Position numbers and translations under genes: made by a program
Assembly: GCA_963691705.1 (NCBI GenBank)
Contig: OY829541.1
Location: 69,845,189 to 69,909,188, forward strand
Reading direction: 5' to 3'
Source of the DNA: Viola odorata
Lineage: Eukaryota > Streptophyta > Magnoliopsida > Malpighiales > Violaceae
Length of the DNA stretch: 64,000 nucleotides
The notes under the pieces: generated by a model
Databases searched by the model: none
What the model was told of the DNA's origin: nothing
What the model saw: the letters and a program-made list of their open reading frames with translations, nothing else
Shown: positions 60,831 to 64,000 of the stretch, piece after piece
How the letters are laid out: each line of letters begins with the position of its first letter
Numbering within the stretch: the first letter of the stretch is position 1

Positions 60831-61653
60831 CTGGGGGTAGCCGCTTCTTTTGCATTCTTGCTGGTATTTGCCCTTGATCTAACTAGATGAATTAAGTATT
60901 TGTTCTAGATCTGTAAGTACAATTGAGAAAAATCAAGCACTAATTGTTCTAGATGTGCAAGTCCAATTTCAACATCATTCAAACGCAGGGCGGTACATAT
61001 GAGACCATCTTTGTCAATCATGTCATATTCATTTGATCGTTTAAGTCAACGAATTATTTCATGGATGACTTTAACATATTCTTACTTTCAATTTCGTTGT
61101 CCAGCAAAAGTAAAGCTAAAATATTTGTAGTACTCCCTAATTTCATATAAATTCTACTCCCTAATAAAATTAAGTTAAGCTTTCTACAAATAAAATCCAT
61201 TACAAATCATAATTGTCAATTGAATATAATTAAAAAGTCTTGTATTAAACTTTTAATACAAATTTCTACTCCGAATTTTTGTAAATGTCGTATTTGGCTA
61301 CTTTAATTAATAATAATGAGGTATCAAATTCGTACAAAATTAATAGTACATGTACTAAACTAGTGTTAGCACTCTTCGTCTTTTTTTTCCTCCTTACATT
61401 CCTACGTTGTTTAAGAGAAATAAAGTAGTAGTAAAATATAAGGATTAAATTAGAAATAATTAGTAGAAATTTAGGCCTAATCATCTAAGTGGATAGTGTT
61501 GCGTTGTCAACTGTTTAGCGCCTGCCGCGTATATTCCACTGGCATTACAATATTCTCAAAACTTTCGCTATTTGACCGACCGCCAAAAAATAATAAAAAG
61601 AAGAATATCCTACACAAACAAACACTCAGCTCACTCTTCCTCCGTCCGCCTCC
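60831..61653. other. Intergenic, promoter of KCS gene
   Basis: AT-rich 3' flank of the Maf-type gene, then promoter and short leader of the KCS gene. No gene seen. Confidence 0.4.
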
Positions 61654-63165
61654 ATGGATTCCGGCGGCGAGATTCGTATCCACCAGACGCCGCCGCGTCT
61701 CCCTGATTTCCTACAAAGTGTGAATCTCAAGTACGTCAAACTAGGTTACCATTACCTAATCTCAAATCTCTTCAAGCTATGTTTCATCCCTCTCATCATC
61801 GCCATTTCCTTACAAACCTCTCAAATGGACTCATCGGAGTTTCACCATTTATGGCTACATCTCAAATACAACCTCGTCAGCATCATCATCTGCTCCTCCT
61901 TCCTCGTCTCCGCCCTCACTGTCTTCTTCATAACCCGACCCAGGTCCGTTTTCTTAGTGGACTACTCTTGTTATCGCCCGCCGGACCATCTAAAAGCCCC
62001 ATTCACTAGTTTCATGGAACACTCCCGTCTCACCGGAGATTTCGACGACTCGTCGCTCGATTTCCAGCGCAAGATTTTGGAGAGGTCCGGGTTAGGGGAG
62101 GAGACTTATGTGCCAGAAGCGATGCATTACATCCCACCGAGGCCATCCATGGCTGCCGCCAGAGAGGAGGCCGAGCAAGTCATGTACGGTGCGTTGGATA
62201 ATTTATTTGCTAATACGAATGTTAAACCTAAAGATATTGGTGTGCTTGTTGTGAATTGTAGCTTGTTTAATCCAACACCTTCGCTTTCGGGTATGATTGT
62301 GAATAAGTATAAATTGAGGGGTAATGTTAGGAGTTTCAATTTGGGTGGAATGGGATGTAGTGCTGGTGTTATAGCAGTTGATCTTGCAAAAGATATGTTA
62401 CAAGTTCATCGGAATACTTATGCAGTTGTTGTTAGTACTGAGAATATAACCCAGAATTGGTATTTTGGTAATAAGAAGTCTATGTTGATACCCAATTGTT
62501 TGTTTCGAGTTGGGGGTTCAGCTGTTTTGCTCTCGAATAAATCGAGCGATCGGAGGAGAGCTAAGTATAAGCTTGTTCATGTGGTAAGAACACATAAAGG
62601 GGCGGATGATAAGGCTTTTCGTTGCGTGTATCAAGAACAGGATGATGTGGGGAAGACGGGGGTTTCTCTGTCGAAAGAATTGATGGCGATTGCAGGTGGA
62701 GCATTGAAGACTAACATTACTACCTTGGGGCCCCTTGTGCTTCCGATTAGCGAGCAGATTTTGTTCTTCGCGAGGCTTGTGGTTAAGAAGTTGTTTAATA
62801 AGAACGTGAAGCCTTATATACCGGATTTCAAATTGGCATTTGAACATTTCTGTATACATGCTGGAGGGAGGGCTGTGATTGATGAGCTGGAGAAGAATTT
62901 GCAGCTACTACCGGCTCATGTTGAGGCTTCGAGGATGACTCTTCATCGGTTTGGGAATACTTCGTCGAGTTCAATTTGGTACGAGTTGGCATACATTGAG
63001 GCGAAAAGGAGGATGCGGAAAGGAAACAGGGTGTGGCAAATTGCATTTGGAAGTGGATTCAAATGTAACAGTGCTGTGTGGCAGGCATTGCAGAATGTGG
63101 AACCATCTCCTAATAGTCCTTGGGAAGATTGTATAGATAAGTATCCTGTGAAATTAGTTGCATAG
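61654..63165 (+). CDS. KCS4: 3-ketoacyl-CoA synthase, KCS4 clade
   Basis: Single-exon frame of 503 residues, the usual KCS length. Two N-terminal membrane segments (about 37-55 and 74-93) anchor it in the ER, followed by the FAE1/type III condensing domain. Active-site residues are Cys235 (GGMGCSAG), His402 (FCIHAGG) and Asn435 (HRFGNTSS), with the same spacing as in FAE1. It condenses malonyl-CoA with long-chain acyl-CoA, the first step of very-long-chain fatty acid elongation for waxes, cuticle and sphingolipids. [20 protein letters not shown] at the N-terminus and the overall sequence match Arabidopsis KCS4 (At1g19440) from memory; KCS9 and KCS17 are relatives. The start ATG is the first in frame. 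Confidence 0.95.
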   Translation: MDSGGEIRIHQTPPRLPDFLQSVNLKYVKLGYHYLISNLFKLCFIPLIIAISLQTSQMDSSEFHHLWLHLKYNLVSIIICSSFLVSALTVFFITRPRSVFLVDYSCYRPPDHLKAPFTSFMEHSRLTGDFDDSSLDFQRKILERSGLGEETYVPEAMHYIPPRPSMAAAREEAEQVMYGALDNLFANTNVKPKDIGVLVVNCSLFNPTPSLSGMIVNKYKLRGNVRSFNLGGMGCSAGVIAVDLAKDMLQVHRNTYAVVVSTENITQNWYFGNKKSMLIPNCLFRVGGSAVLLSNKSSDRRRAKYKLVHVVRTHKGADDKAFRCVYQEQDDVGKTGVSLSKELMAIAGGALKTNITTLGPLVLPISEQILFFARLVVKKLFNKNVKPYIPDFKLAFEHFCIHAGGRAVIDELEKNLQLLPAHVEASRMTLHRFGNTSSSSIWYELAYIEAKRRMRKGNRVWQIAFGSGFKCNSAVWQALQNVEPSPNSPWEDCIDKYPVKLVA

Positions 63166-64000
63166 TTTATGGAAGAATGAACTCAGACTCGCGTTTTGGG
63201 GTCTCTGAGTTTTGGTTATGAACAAGAGAGTAGAAGAGGACTGAAAACGGGCATTTGCTCATATTTGATATTTTCCTGTTTTCCATTTGAAAAGGTTTTT
63301 CATGTTCTTTCACTACTTCTGTTAACTAGTGGAAAATAGCTGAAGTAAATTATGAAGTTTTCTCCAAGACAATTGACTTTGAAGAATGCAATAACTCAAT
63401 TGCTAGGAAAGTCCAAATACAAGTAAATGACGTCGTTTTGCTACTTTCAGATGAAATTACCATTCGTGATAAAGAGTTCAGTTTTCTAATTAGTCCAACA
63501 TCAATGCGATTCGGTAAAGAGAATTCTCTCGTTTACAAAGTTCGTTGATTGTATATCCACTTTGTCCATGAGAGCATTGCACAAGAAAACTGCAATTGGG
63601 CTATTCTATCATATGCCCGTCTATTACTATGTAACATAAACGACTACACATACTCCATCCGTTAGTAATTATCTGTGATATATACATAAACAAATTGATA
63701 CAGTTATTTATAATTTTTTATATAAAATTATCCTCACTAATACTTTCTAATTACATGTTCATTCTCTCTCCTCTCTCCTGTAAACAAAAATGGAACATTT
63801 TCGCATAGGAAATGTAAAAGAGGGAAATAAAATCGATTTTTTTTCTTCCAAAAAGAGGGAAGTAATCACATACTGAGAGAGTAATACTTATTGATATTAA
63901 GTAAAAACTAAAAACTAATCATTGGTTTGCTGCCATAAATTGCCCCTTTGATAGACCATATAGTATTACAAATAATAATACTGGGAAAATTTTTATTCAT
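63166..64000. other. 3' flank of KCS gene, nothing else seen
   Basis: AT-rich with purine runs. No open frame with recognisable content and no completed repeat; ACTCCATCCGTTAGTAATTA near 63651 looks like one end of a Stowaway-type MITE, but the matching end was not found. Confidence 0.35.

Noticed and set aside
1..64000. CRISPR arrays, bacterial-type operons, tRNA or rRNA genes
   Set aside because: The sequence is plant nuclear DNA; no spaced identical short repeats, no rRNA segments and no convincing tRNA A/B boxes were seen by eye.

Overview
The window is nuclear DNA from a flowering plant, most likely a eudicot. It is AT-rich, and its protein-coding genes carry many short introns with GT-AG borders. 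The families are plant-typical: a KCS elongase, a PMT Golgi methyltransferase, SCAR/WAVE, an F-box/FBA protein, a RADIALIS-like MYB and an LRR receptor kinase. I cannot name the species from sequence alone. Several short non-autonomous DNA transposons with recognisable target-site duplications lie between the genes.

Layout. The left edge (1-1.3 kb) holds the first coding exon and 5' UTR intron of a minus-strand gene that runs out of the window. A small AT-hook protein gene lies at 3.9-4.3 kb. From 7.1 to 17.3 kb there is a cluster of broken genes: a TYW1 3' fragment with a stop codon, an F-box/FBA gene with an internal deletion, a SCAR/WAVE gene with many frameshifts, a large inverted repeat whose arms carry a ubiquitin-like coding sequence, a TYW1 5'-half fragment and a CCDC124-like fragment. 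Two MITE-like elements follow at 17.8-18.9 kb.

From 19.5 kb to the right end the genes are mostly intact. In order they are: a PMT28-like methyltransferase (minus; one in-frame TGA), a CNNM/DUF21 membrane protein (minus), a leucine-carboxyl-methyltransferase-family SAM methyltransferase (plus), a Tat-type thylakoid-lumen protein (minus), four transposable elements at 35.9-38.7 kb, a 5'-nucleotidase of the HAD superfamily (plus, 17 coding exons), an ankyrin fragment, mitochondrial ribosomal protein bL27 (plus), an LRR receptor-like pseudokinase of the At2g16250 type (minus), a RADIALIS-like fragment, a PIF/Harbinger element, a Maf-type nucleotide pyrophosphatase (plus) and a single-exon KCS4-type 3-ketoacyl-CoA synthase (plus).

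For nearly all intact genes I assembled the exons by hand. The coding lengths divide by three and the splice phases agree, which supports the models. The genes do not form an operon or a single pathway. The most unusual parts are the pseudogene cluster (including a TYW1 gene whose two ends lie 8.5 kb apart on the same strand), the head-to-head ubiquitin-like inverted repeat that could give a long hairpin RNA, the nonsense codon in the otherwise complete PMT28-like gene, and a stop-containing cassette exon in the 5'-nucleotidase gene.
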